64,000 bases of DNA, from assembly GCA_949128115.1 (NCBI GenBank), contig OX421962.1, positions 36,107,745-36,171,744 of the forward strand, written 5' to 3'. This DNA comes from Anaspis maculata (Eukaryota > Arthropoda > Insecta > Coleoptera > Scraptiidae). A model generated the notes under the pieces. The model was not told the origin of the DNA, did no database searches, and saw only the letters and a list, made by a program, of their open reading frames with translations. Of this stretch, positions 43,501 to 54,098 are shown piece after piece. The position numbers were made by a program, and so were the translations under genes. The stretch's first letter is position 1, and each line of letters starts with the position of its first letter.

Positions 43501-46115
43501 GTATATAAGCTCAGTTGAGCATATAGTTTAACATACTAAAAGTCCTCAAGAATCCGGTGTGAGCTTCGGCCGTTGTGGCCTCGAGAAAAACTTGAGGATC
43601 AGTTTTTCGCGTATATCTCGTGAACGATAGCACTTGGGGAAAAAGTTCCTGGAAAGAAATTATTGGAAATTTTATTGTCTACAAAAAAGGTTATTACTAA
43701 TTTCATCGTCAGTCCTCTCCTTCTTCGTCAAAACACAAGAAAATCAAAATAGTCCAGATGCTCGATGCTGGAAGACTGCATGGACCTTGAGTTTCATGAT
43801 GGCGGAGTGCCACTTAGTAGAGGTGTTGTTTGATCCACTCTCTTTTGATTGAAACTTGAAACCATCAATACGAACTATGCCGGCGGTATATACAGGGTGA
43901 AATAAAAATAAAAAGTTGAACATTTGTATCTCAAGAACTAAAATAGGTGAAGAGATGTAAATCGCCATGAATAATTCTTGATACTGAAAAAAATATTTTT
44001 TTTGTCTGCTTATCAGAAAAAAAGTTCACTGTGTTTTTTCTAAAAGTTGTTGGCCTAGAGAGTGTTTTCCACTGTTATTTCATTTTAAATGTAATTTATC
44101 ATTGTTTCGATTCAGAACATCAAGTTTCGACTCAATATTAGAAAAATTACTGATGTACGGAAAACTATTTTTTTCGGAACGACTTCAGTCTTCTGAAGGT
44201 ATTTCAGAAACGGTTCAACATATTTGTTCCAAATTTACGACGACTTCATGACCATGGAATTAGAAATATTTTTGGCGATTTACACTCGGATTTACATGTC
44301 TTCACCTATTTTGGTTCTTGAGGTACATTTTTGTTCAACTTTTCATTTTCATTTCACCCTGTATATGTCGCCGGCATAGTTGATATTGATGGCATTAAGT
44401 TTCAATCAAAAGACAATGGATTGAACAACACCTCTACAAAGTGGCACCCCGCCATCATAAAATTCAAGGTCCAGCATCGAGCATCTGAACTATTTTAATT
44501 TTCTTGTGTTTTGACAAAGAAGGAGTGGTCTGACGATGGAATGTGTGAGGACCTTTCTTATGGACAATAAAACTTTCAACAATTTCTCTCTAGGCACTTT
44601 CTTCTCAAGTATTATAGATCGGCGAATTTTGAGGGTCTAAGGACAGTGAATAAAAAATTTTCCTTTGTTAACGCACAACGTTTCGCCCCTAATTTGGGGC
44701 TTCCTCGGGTGGGTTAGCTATGGTTGTTATTTTATGAAAATTTTTATATAAAATGCGAAAAAATGACATTTAAAGGAATAGATTAGAAAATTAGAATAAT
44801 CAAAATTTTTCACAACGCGAAACGTTGTGCGTTAACAAAGGAAAAATTTTTACTCACTGTCCTTAAACCCTCAAAATTCGCCGATCTATAATATCATCCA
44901 ATAGGACAAAAATACAAACGAATTTCTTCCTAAGTGCAATTGTTCACGAGATATACGCGAAAAACTGATCATCAAGTTCTTCTCGAGGCCACAACGGCCG
45001 AAGCTTACACCGGATTCTTGAGGACTTTTATTATGTTAAACTACATGCCTAACTGAGCTTATATACAAAAATCCGGCTGGCTTTCATTTTTGTCCGCTAT
45101 TTTTTTTATAATTTCTGAACTAATATACACTCAAATAAAAAAAACTTGGCAGTCATGAAGAGAATTCAAAGATTTCTTAAATGAGATATCACTTCTACCA
45201 GGACCCCTAATTGTCATTTGAATTGAATTTTTCGGAAGGGTAGTAACCCCGACTAGGGAGGTGGAACATCATCACTGAATTTATATTTGAAAGTCCCCTT
45301 CGAAAATAAAATGAACCTGTTTCGGCTTTTTTCTTTTTATCGCCCGTTAATTCAAGACCTTGTCGCTTTTTTTGGAATGGCAAAATTTTTATGTCTAAAA
45401 TTCCGTGCTCCCAAACTTAATGATGCTCTGCTGAATACTCTACGCTTTTACGGCTCAATACCAAGCTGATGGGGTTCAGGTTCAGGTTCAGACCGCGGTA
45501 AGTGAGGAATCACCATAACAACGGCTTATAACAAGGTCTAGCAACCAATCAGACCGCCTAACTCCTAACTTTGCGCCTCCAACTTGGTATCGGGCCGTTG
45601 CGCATTTTAATTAATTTTTTTGGAACTTTCTGAAACTGTCAGATAACAGTGCTGAAATCCCCGTAGGTACCTACTCGGAAAACTGAACCTACTTACAAAA
45701 TTATGCATTAGCCAGCGAATGTTCCCATTTAATTTAAGAAGGTAGGTACCGTTATGTTGTACCCATATAACAAAAATATGTTAATGGCACTACATTCTGA
45801 AATTTAAAAAAAAGAAGTTTGAGAAAAAATCTATACCTTACCTCTTTCAGGATAAACCTCGCAGTAGCTAAATCCTGGCCAGTAATGATCGCAGTCACGA
45901 GTCAGATTATAATTATTCGTGTAGTTTGCTTTGGAGTAATAATCGTTGAATGTCTTGTAGGGAGTCTCCAACCTCTGTTGAAGGATGCTCGATCGTTCAT
46001 TCACATTTTCACTTTTTAGATGATTTCTTTCACTGGTTCTCTGAAGGTCTTTTTGAAAAGTCACTTTATCTGAAGAATGGTCTTTTCTCAAAATGTCATC
46101 AATGCGAAAAGACAT
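40587..46115 (-). CDS. HHEX: HHEX-type homeobox transcription factor (3 exons)
   Basis: Nuclear DNA-binding repressor related to vertebrate HHEX/PRH. Exons on the minus strand: 46115-45842, 40993-40755, 40700-40587; all junctions are GT/AG and the frame is continuous (627 nt, 208 aa). The N-terminus MSFRIDDILRKD is a typical homeobox-gene start. The homeodomain spans about residues 127-186: RKGGQVRFTTNQ in arm and helix 1, KYLSPEDRKILADSL in helix 2, and VKTWFQNRRAKWRR in helix 3, split by the short second intron before the VKTW sequence. The tail is Ser/Asp-rich and ends SPKPQLKPPH. Intron 1 is 4.8 kb and full of repeats; intron 2 is only 54 bp. A poly(A) signal (TTTATT on plus) lies at 40513-40518. 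The RKGGQVRF start of the homeodomain is what points to HHEX. Confidence 0.9.
41448..42208 (+). pseudogene. Decayed coding remnant in HHEX intron 1, family unknown
   Basis: Two stretches read like degraded protein. From 41448 a frame runs 70 codons (with NKAILDKATFKHGVMDETD and IITVILATKGDICSQ) to a TAA, then 36 more codons in the same frame (FEWALMCLSFTCHRRWEHE) to 41771. From 41921, in another frame, 95 codons carry one internal TAA at 42065 (GLPLVVIARNQDLIN, then IVKWFKLWDF, FYQEIPDSTIYIPIL) to 42208. The pattern GLPLVVIARNxxxxxxIVKWF faintly resembles an ankyrin repeat. I do not recognise the parent gene. Confidence 0.35.
42269..42766 (-). other. 165-codon ORF, unassigned
   Basis: An open frame within HHEX intron 1, next to the transposase remnants. 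It contains IPPKNLLGRLGVNARFYLS and FPRRQQPMGARVF but no motif I know. Being longer than chance ORFs nearby, it may be part of an old transposable element or an unrecognised exon. I give it low weight. Confidence 0.2.
42775..43368. pseudogene. Inverted pair of DDE transposase fragments (mariner/Tc-type)
   Basis: On the plus strand 43164-43340 reads as broken transposase: FQQDAA, then FPYQWIGKRGPIERPARSPD followed by LTSLVFFLWGYLKTK, the widespread insect mariner-like form (QQDGAPPH...RSPDLTPLDFFLWG). The minus strand over 43015-42800 carries a second, more broken copy (FPYKW, HLIFCGV). The two halves form an inverted repeat: TCCTGCTGAAACA near 43052 against TGTTTCAGCAGGA near 43157, and TGTCCTCCA near 42810 against TGGAGGACA near 43332. 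The catalytic frame is lost. Confidence 0.6.
43465..45104. mobile_element. Foldback element in HHEX intron 1 with nested hairpin
   Basis: The left arm GCCAGCCGGATTTTTGTATA (43487) mirrors TATACAAAAATCCGGCTGGC near 45062. TCTCGTGAACGATAGCACTT near 43616 mirrors the region near 44935. The block around 43775-43900 (TGGACCTTGAGTTTCATGAT, TATATACAGGGTGAAAT) mirrors about 44350-44480. The arms are about 600-700 bp and diverged. The right arm is interrupted by another hairpin at about 44620-44895. Confidence 0.75.
44620..44895. mobile_element. Nested foldback with ribozyme-like core
   Basis: GGACAGTGAATAAAAAATTT near 44641 mirrors AAATTTTTACTCACTGTCC near 44847, and TTTGTTAACGCACAACG near 44665 mirrors CGTTGTGCGTTAACAAA near 44824. 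The minus strand just inside the left arm reads CCGAGGAAGCCCC, then AAATT, then AGGGGCGAAACG. Confidence 0.65.
45105..45841. other. HHEX intron 1, no further feature
   Basis: AT-rich intron sequence with a GGTTCAGGTTCAG tandem near 45475. No other feature that I can support. Confidence 0.45.
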
Positions 46116-47328
46116 TTTTAATGGCCAATCAACCGGTCTTCGATATGAGTGGATGAGATATGGATAAATGTTCTCAATATTTCTATTTTATGTAGAGTGT
46201 AGTAGTAGTGGCAGATAGCGGTTTAGGTTGGGATTTACAAAAACGTTTTGGATTGGTTATTGCTATCAAATTGCAGCGACGATTGTTTCCGTTCTGTGAA
46301 AGATTAGATTCAACCGGCCTTCCTTCCTTGCTCACGGCTCCTTTGGGAATCTAATCTGCATGGCACTTCTATCATGTCAAGTCAATTAGGCTTATCTGCT
46401 CTTATTGGAATAAGCGAGGAAATAAGTTTCTTTATTAGAAATCACTAGTAGGTACCTATACTAAAGTTGAATTGAAAAAAAAACAATCAAAGGTAGGGAT
46501 AGATAAAAAAACGTGGTTTAGGTGGATAGGTACGTATATTAACATTTTGATTATACAATTATACATGCGTAGGTACTCTATGGTCAGAAACAAGTGGGTA
46601 CATAATCATAAGAAATAATCCCATATATAATTACACTTACCTATTGACATTCAGTTAAGAAATGTTTTATTTACTAAAATGTATTTCACTTGGCTGGTAT
46701 TAGGACAAAACCAGCAATCAACATAAAGGCTATATTCGTTTCGAAAAAAATCCGAAAATTTGAAAAATTGAATCCAGTTTTTTCCCGAAACCAAGCCACT
46801 TGCAGATCATATCTACAATCATGTTTCAACTTTGATAAACTACTTATATTTGATTGGAACTTGTGTAAATGTTCGAGATAGCAATCTAAAAATTTGGAAA
46901 ACTTATTTCTATTGACGCTGATCAAAGACCATACGACGAGTGTTTTGACTCCAGACTACAAAAAATATGTTTACCCATTGAGGTAGGCAGTTAATTTCTA
47001 ATCACAGTTCGCAGGGTGAACACAAATCAGGTAGGTATACCTATCCTATACCTAGCTCTCAAGTTCAACAATGCTCGAAGTCCAATTAGTGTGTTTACGT
47101 GCTACGACCCCAGTAGCTTTTAATTTTCGCGTAAAGATAAACTGAAAAACATTTCAAATTACTCAGCCAACCCACTATTTGGTCATGATCAGTTATGGCT
47201 ATACAAAACAATATGCAGCAGACTATATCTAAGAGACGTTTAGGAACAGTAGTAAACCCATAGTACACTTCACCATAGTGTATCATTAAAATGCAGACAT
47301 AAACAGTTAAAATGAAGCAAGTTATGTG
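46116..47328. other. HHEX upstream region, no gene seen
   Basis: About 1.2 kb upstream of the HHEX start codon, expected to hold its promoter and 5' UTR. The overlapping 63-79 codon ORFs near 46690 show no familiar motif and oppose each other, so I leave them out. Confidence 0.45.
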
Positions 47329-47637
47329 TCAGGAGTATTTGTTGGGAGGTTTTTCCATTCGCGGCATGGCTAGCCTCTCCATGATTTGCCAACAGGGCTC
47401 TTCTCCTTCAGGGACCTGATGGTACATTTTGTCGTCGTATTTCACCATAAAATCGCTCCTGAGTACTTCTTCTTCTGATTCTTCATAATATCGGTCTATA
47501 TCAGCAACGCTTTCGATTATTTCAAATGTGTCTTCAATCCTGTCATCTTCATCGGATTTTTCAGGACTCGCAATTTTACGATTAACAAATTCATCAAACT
47601 CCTTGGGAAGCCGTTTATATTTTCCAAAGTTGAACAT
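47329..47637 (-). CDS. Small acidic protein of unknown function
   Basis: 102 aa, single coding exon. The sequence is markedly acidic, with DEDDRIEDTFEIIE and EESEEEVLR in the middle and a more hydrophobic C-terminal part (CWQIMERLAMPRME). There is no signal peptide or membrane segment. A likely splice acceptor (AATTTCAG) about 20 bp upstream of the ATG suggests a 5'-UTR intron, which favours a real gene. I do not recognise the family. It is transcribed in the same direction as HHEX, about 1.2 kb upstream of its start codon. Confidence 0.5.
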   Translation of the reverse strand: MFNFGKYKRLPKEFDEFVNRKIASPEKSDEDDRIEDTFEIIESVADIDRYYEESEEEVLRSDFMVKYDDKMYHQVPEGEEPCWQIMERLAMPRMEKPPNKYS

Positions 47638-48215
47638 CGTTTTTACCCGCAGTGCTCCTGAAATTTGAATCTTTATTCTAGTAATTTTTCAAACCGTTAT
47701 TTTGATTCACTCACTGCTTAATCCCTTGAAAGTGTAATTTATTCGTTCTGAAAAATTATCACGACCAAGCCGCAATATAATCGTCGGCGTGTGTGTGATC
47801 GCGTGGTGTACGACGTCTAGAAGCGGTAGGTATTTATTGATTTTCTCCCTGCTTCACTAGCTCACAAAGGAATAAGCGCAAAACTAAATAGTTACTGAAG
47901 GAAAGGGGATGCTCATAGTTTGATTTCATAGACAAATATTATAGTTCAAAGGATGCTCTCAAAATGTTATATTTTTGGATGGTTGTATATGTATTTTGAA
48001 TCAGATACCTACTCTATTTTTACGGGCCGAACTGCAGTTTGGTATTGTCGGTAGCGCTGGGCTTTACATTCCACACCCCTGTTTTTAGGGATAGAGATGA
48101 AGTGGTAATGTTGGCAGCGCGTAATATTCCCCGGTTGTTTTTGAAAAGTGATGTTGAGGAACTTGCGGGACCCGATAAAATATACCTAAGTAAGTACCTA
48201 CTTGTTATTTTATAT
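47638..48215. other. Intergenic / 5' region of the acidic ORF
   Basis: Contains a GTGTGTGTG/GCGTGG-rich stretch near 47787-47815 that could be a promoter or non-coding first exon for 47329-47637. Nothing else is supported. Confidence 0.35.
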
Positions 48216-48744
48216 TGTTACGTATTTCGCGTACGGGTTCGTTTATAATTGAGACGATCGTTTTAAAACACACACTGTTTATTACTGCGTACTACAATAA
48301 ATACACGCCAACAATTGTTTACTTGGGAATATCGCTGACTACTATTCGCTTTCTATCGTTCTTGATCGCTTCCAATTCAATACTGAATCTGTGGGCGATC
48401 CATGGTGCTTATTTATACCTCCGACTAGTATTCTCGAATGTTTCATAGGTCCTCCAGCAAATTCCACAGTGACCCGGCATAATTATGGTTTCTGGGCGAC
48501 TCATCCCGAATAATCTTACACCTTTCGCGTGCAATCCCAACGTGCGTAAGCCGGCACTTCCGCCAAAATGTACCGATGTGTCTTACTTGCATGTTCAAGT
48601 CTCCACGTGTTTTAATCGCCAAACCATCGCGTATATTCTGGAAATGCCCAGAGCTCCGTACTTGTACACTTCGACCTAATGGGAAGAGTCTAGAAAGATC
48701 GCGTGTTCTCCAGAAGCGTGTTCTCATTGTCGTCGCTCGTGACA
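48216..48744 (+). mobile_element. Solo LTR with ATAT target duplication
   Basis: Starts TGTTACGTATTTCGCG and ends CTCGTGACA, flanked by ATAT at 48212-48215 and 48745-48748. Same family as 18046-18625 (reverse orientation there) and the decayed copy at 12355-12960. No internal retroelement sequence remains, as after LTR-LTR recombination. Confidence 0.7.
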
Positions 48745-49011
48745 ATATGTATAAAAAGCTCCCCACCGGGCCATAGCCTAGCTGCGTTATATTCAATTTT
48801 GCTTTAATTCAGAAGTTGAACAGTAAGCGGGACATAACTTTTCTCTTCAAATGGCAACCTATATGATATATGGTACCTATGCAGTAATGTCCCAAAAGAG
48901 CCGCACTTCCTTGAATGTACGTTATACAGAGTGATTCACCACTAATACGACAAAGCTTAATGGCAGATAGAGTCGTAGGACTTCACGCCGAGTCCAACTC
49001 AGAAATATAAG

Positions 49012-49952
49012 GCCCGTATTCATATCCCACTTTTAAGCCACATTTAGCATGCCTCTAACAAAAAGCGCTTGGCTACCTGATAAAAGCGGTCGTATTCATA
49101 GGCCACCTTTTACGTCCTGTTAAGGCCCATCTAACTAAAGGGGGTGTTGATTTGGCAACGTTGTGAAATGTACTCAAAACTACTTACCCGAAGGTGGACG
49201 CAGGTAGGCAAGAACCCCAAGCCGCTTTCATTTTGCGCCGGGAGCCGCTCCGGGTAGATCACTAGATAGAGAAAGTAGATACATACACCAATCACGGCCC
49301 AGCTGGATCTGTTTTCTTTGTCTAGTGATTTACCCCGAGCAGCTCCGCCTGGCAAAACGGAAGTGCTGGCAACTCTTGTTACATTGATGTACTGCGTATT
49401 GCATGAAACCTCGCAAAAAACTTTCAGGGAGTTTCTTCCATAGTTTCAAGAATACCGGCCTGGATCTGTTAACTCAACAAGTGAACACCTCTTTCGACTG
49501 TTTTGTGCCAGTCGTCCCCGCCTTGAGTACAGTAAATAGTAAAAAGTATGACCGAAAGGGACATCCAGAGCATTGCGCACTTCCTGCATTTCGGCGGCAT
49601 GCTCCATTAATTCAATTAAATCAATATTTTAGAAAGAAAATGTGATTTTCGTCACACTTCCCAAGAACACACGGCATAGCTTGTAGGTTAAATGGACTCA
49701 AAACACGCCTGTTGGCACATTTGGATCCCATCTAACTTGACGCATGCGTGAGACCATCCAAAATCGCTTAAAGACACGTAAAAGAGACATATGAATAGAC
49801 GCGGCTCTAAACATCCCCTTTTAAGACGACTTTAGAGACGCCTGTTTAAAGTGATGATAGAGGCGCGCTAAAACCACGTATGAATACGAAGATGTTAGAG
49901 GCGCATCTTTAAAACCGCTTCTAACGCTAAAAGGGGGATATGAATACGGGCC
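49012..49952. mobile_element. Foldback element, GGCCCGTATTCATATCCC ends
   Basis: GGCCCGTATTCATATCCC at the left is mirrored by GGGATATGAATACGGGCC at the right. The subterminal arms share CTTTTA and (C/G)CCTCTAAC-type words with their complements at 49800-49930. It is related to the palindrome at 11009-11548. No transposase ORF. Confidence 0.7.
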
Positions 49953-49958
49953 ATAGAC

Positions 49959-50115
49959 AATACAAATAGAAAAGACCACATGTCGTCACGGATTTTTACG
50001 GTTGCGTAGGAACCAGGCGAGTCCATCATTCAAAAAAAGGTTGGCTGATTTTTGATGCCCCAATATCCGTGACGACGGTGGTGATAACATAATATGGTCT
50101 TCTCTATTTGTATTA
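49959..50115. mobile_element. Hairpin between two foldbacks
   Basis: ATACAAATAGAAAAGACCA at the left is mirrored by TGGTCTTCTCTATTTGTAT at the right, and GTCGTCACGGAT near 49983 by ATCCGTGACGAC near 50066. It is wedged between 49952 and the giant palindrome starting at 50118. Confidence 0.7.
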
Positions 50116-51277
50116 GTGCTAGCGGTACGCAAAAAAAAGTGGCATTTGATGATACAAGCAAGCCACTTTGCATATTTGTTGTCTAGACCCATTAGAAAAA
50201 TTTGACCCGCAGTTCCTAAAAATTCATCCCTTAGGATTCGAGATTTGGGGAGGGGGAGGGAATACTATAAAAAAATACCAAATTTTTTCATCCAAACCTG
50301 CTGAGGCGTGTTTGGTGTCAAAACTATATAACTCAGACCTCCTCATACAATGACAATGTCAAAACTTTCGTGCGGTCACCGGAAGTCAAGTTAAGACGTC
50401 ATTTTTGGAAATTGAAGCTGAAGGTCAAAATTACAAAGTAAGCGTCAACTATTCATATGTTGGGTATCGATTCCTAGGTTTTCGGGGTCGCTGAAGACGT
50501 ATGAAATGAAATAAAAACGATTGGGTACACCGTCCGGCCATATGGTTTACCTATGGGCCCAGAAGTCAGGCAAGCGAGAAAAACCCTACAAATTTCCGAA
50601 AATAGAAGTGAAATAATAATGTGAAATAGCTTCATTCTGTACTTGGTGATGATGCTGTACCAGCTGTTCTATGTGAAATTCATGATGTTCACCTGTGAGC
50701 TGTCAAAAATCCAAAATGGCGTCCATTTAAAACACAGGGGGATAATTTATCGTGATTTTCTTTAGGAAGCTTCTACGTGTCATTATCTAAGCACATGTTG
50801 TTCATCAGTGAACAGCGACCAAGAAAGTTCCTTACACTATTGGTGGTATCTTGCATCGTTCAAAAGATATCCGCCGTGAAACTGTTTCGGGACCGTTTTT
50901 GGACAATAGATTGAATACTTGAATAGGAGGAAAAGCTTTGCATGTAGAATTGAAATAACCGACCTGAATATATTTGGTCTGTTCTATGCAATCATGTCTT
51001 ATGATGTATTTTGCCTGATTTGTCGGACCTGGTCTATGCATGGAGGGTCATAAATCCAAGATGTCCACCGCTGTAAGTTTAAAAATTTCATACCAACATT
51101 TATTGTTGGACTTGGATAAATAACAAATATCCACCGCACCTGTACATTACTTATATATTTCTGAAAAGTTCTTCACATTTTTATTTCTTTAATAATTTGA
51201 GAGATATAACCAACTACCTGAAGCAAATGTACAGTTGGGAGCGAAATGATTCATACGGCACCGCTAGGGGTGCGTTA

Positions 51278-52085
51278 AGTTGGCCCCCTCATTTTCGAAT
51301 TTCGAAAATACGACTGCGGCATCGTAAAATGCTCGCAAGATGCTGGCGAATGCTGTATTTTTTTTCAAAAATGCTCGGCCCGATTCGCCAAAAAAACAAT
51401 TTTCATTTAGGGGGCCAACTCAACGGTAGCCCCCCCACTTTCGAGTTTTGAAAATTTCACAATGGCATCGTGAAATGCTCGCGAAATGCTGGCGAATGCT
51501 GTATTTTTTTTCAAGAATGCTGGGCCCAAATCGACACAAAAGCCCTTCGAATTTGGGGGGGCAGCTTAACGATAGCCCCCCACTTTCGAATTTTGGAAAT
51601 CTCACGTCGGCATCTTGAAATGCTCGCGAAATGCTGGCGAATGCTGTATTTTTTTCAAAAAATGCTGGGCCCAAATCGACACAAAAGTCCTTCGAAGTTG
51701 GAGGGTCCAACTTAACGCTAGCCCCCCACTTTCGAATTTTGGAAATCTCACGACGGCATCTTAAAATGCTTGCGAAATGCTGGCGAATGCTGTATTTTTT
51801 TTGAAAAATGCTCAGCCCGATTCGCAAAAAAAATAAATATTTGGGGGGCTAACTCAACGGTAGTCCCCCCACTTTCGAATTTTGGAAATTGCACCACGGC
51901 ATCGTAAAATGCTCGTGAAATGCCGGGGAATGCTGTTTTTTCGAAAAATGCTAGGCCCAAATCGACACAAAGGTCCTTTGAAGTTGGGGGGTCATCTTAA
52001 AGCTAGCCCCCCACTTCCGAATTCTGGGAATTTCACGACGGCATAGCGAAATGCTGGCGAATGCTGTATTTATTCCAAAATATGC
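51278..52085. repeat. Tandem array, left arm (about 145-bp units, about 6 copies)
   Basis: Each unit contains CCCCCCACTTTCGAATTTTG, GGCATCGTGAAATGCTCGC, GCTGGCGAATGCTGTATTTT and a variable part: either GCCCGATTCGC(C)AAAAAAA or GCCCAAATCGACACAAA. The two variable types alternate along the array. Confidence 0.85.
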
Positions 52086-52502
52086 TCTACCCTGTTCATC
52101 ACGATTTCCCATCCTATTATTCCTATGCGATGTAGTCGGTCCTGTTTAGAAAACGGTTAATGACTGTTTGAATTATGGTCTGCTTTCTAATCATTCAATA
52201 GCGATAAGCGCAAGGCGCAAGTGAGGCCCCACTACCAACTGGAAGTGAGGATGGACAGTTCAAATGGCAAAACTGAACCTAGACCTTCAATCAATAGATG
52301 TTATATCAAATTGTTAATTTACTTAAAAGGGCGGAGTCAAATTGGTAAAATAAGGCGTTGCGGAATCAATCGCTGTGGGTTTATTCCTCGACAGAAATTC
52401 CCCATCCAGGTCTCTTTCGAAAGCTACAAGGATGTACTTTAGTTTGAGCTCATTGAAATTTTCAAAATCGAAAAAAAATTCAAAATTCGAATTCAAATTT
52501 CG

Positions 52503-52713
52503 AAGGTATATATTGAAATAATCTTGAAACTACACCACAATTTTTCTATTTTTCTTTGACATACGAATGTCAAAACTTTTACAACTTTCTCCGAAAAAGA
52601 AAATATTTTAAATATTATACAAACCCTGACGATGCCGAAAGGCGAAACCGGTTGGTAAAAGAAAAATAGAAAAATTGTGGTGTAGTTTCAAGATTATTTC
52701 AATATATACCTTC
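52503..52713. mobile_element. Nested foldback with ribozyme-like core
   Basis: TATTGAAATAATCTTGAAAC and TACACCACAATTTTTCTATT at the left mirror the right arm (AAATTGTGGTGTAGTTTCAA, GATTATTTCAATATATACC). The arms are about 55 bp. Between them, immediately before the right arm, the plus strand reads CTGACGA, TGCCGAAAGGC, GAAACCGGTTGG (52627-52653). It is inserted in the left arm of the giant palindrome and absent from the matching right-arm position. Confidence 0.75.
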
Positions 52714-54098
52714 TACTTTATACAACACACTTCAAGACCAATGGATTTTTACTTATTTATCAAATTTCGAAATTCAAAAATTTCTTTGAATTTTGGAAAT
52801 GTCTATGGGATCAGACCAAAGTACATCCTTGTAGCTTTCCAACGTGACCTGAATGGTAAGTTTCTGTCGAGGAATAAAACCACAGCGACTGATTCCGCAA
52901 CGTCCTATTTTACCAATTCAACTCCATCCTTAATGCCGTATTAAGGCTAAAGGGGACTGAAATTGAGTACCAAGTGTGCGACAGAGAGGAAATACATCAA
53001 AAGTAATCAAATGTTTTTGAGAAAACTATTGATCCGATTTTGGATCTGAAAAAAGGGTTAAACTCAAATATTAATTCTATTTGATGCACTAGTCAAAAAA
53101 ATTTTGCAAAAAGATTCAAAAAAAATTTCGATTTTTTTTTCAATTTCACAATTGAATATTAATTTTTTTGAACACACTACCAATCTGACTGACGCACATA
53201 ACTGACGTAGCTCACGTGCCCCGTGACAGATAACGCACATCTGACTGACGTTGCCCCGGATCAGCTGTTCAAGACGGAGCTGCGTGACGTCAGTGGAAAT
53301 GGTCTATTATGGCTGCTGATTACACTGCTGGGATTTTCTATGGGACTGAAGATACAGTCTAATCCACGCAATCACTGTGCCATACGATAGAAGTATTCCA
53401 AATTTTAGAAGGTTTTCAAAATTCACTTTATTCTGTGGTGAATATTGTATATCAACCTTTTTCCAAAATTCAAAAAAACATTATTAGTATCGACCGAAAT
53501 CAATTTTGAAAATTTCCCTTTGAAGTTAATCGCGCGCCGCCACGTGCAAGCGCAAGCATTCCCCGTCCGGTATCATCGTACAATATTTTATAGTCCGCGG
53601 TAAACAATACTTCTATCGTATAGCACAGTGATTGCGTGGATTAGACTGTATCTTCAGTCCCGTAGAAAATCCCAGCAGTGTAATCAACAACCATAATAGA
53701 CCATTTCCACTGACGTCACGCAGCTCCGTCTTGAACAGCTGATCGGGGCAACGTCAGTCAGATGTGCGTTATCTGTCACGGGGCACGTGAGCTACGTCAG
53801 TTATGTGCGTCAGTCAGATTGGTAGTGTGTTCAAAAAAATTAATAATCAATTGTGAAATTGAAAAAAATTCCAAAATTTTTTTTGAATTTTTTTGCAGAT
53901 TTTTTTTGACTAGTGCGTCAAATAGAATTGAAATTTGAGTATAACCCTTTTTTCAGATCCAAAATCGGACCAATAGTTTTCTCAAAAACATTTGATTACT
54001 TTTGATGTATTTCCTCTGTCGCACACTTGGTACTCAATTTCACTCGCCGCATTAACAACCGCATTAAGGATGGAGTTGAATTGGTAAAATAGGACGTT

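Noticed and set aside
51420..51827. 135-codon minus-strand ORF and its relatives at 51470-51960 and 56185-56794
   Set aside because: They are translations of the tandem units in the giant palindrome: the same peptide recurs once per unit and in mirrored form in the other arm.
51278..52085. CRISPR-like look of regularly spaced repeats
   Set aside because: Units are about 145 bp without unique spacers, lie in a eukaryotic palindrome, and are mirrored in the other arm.
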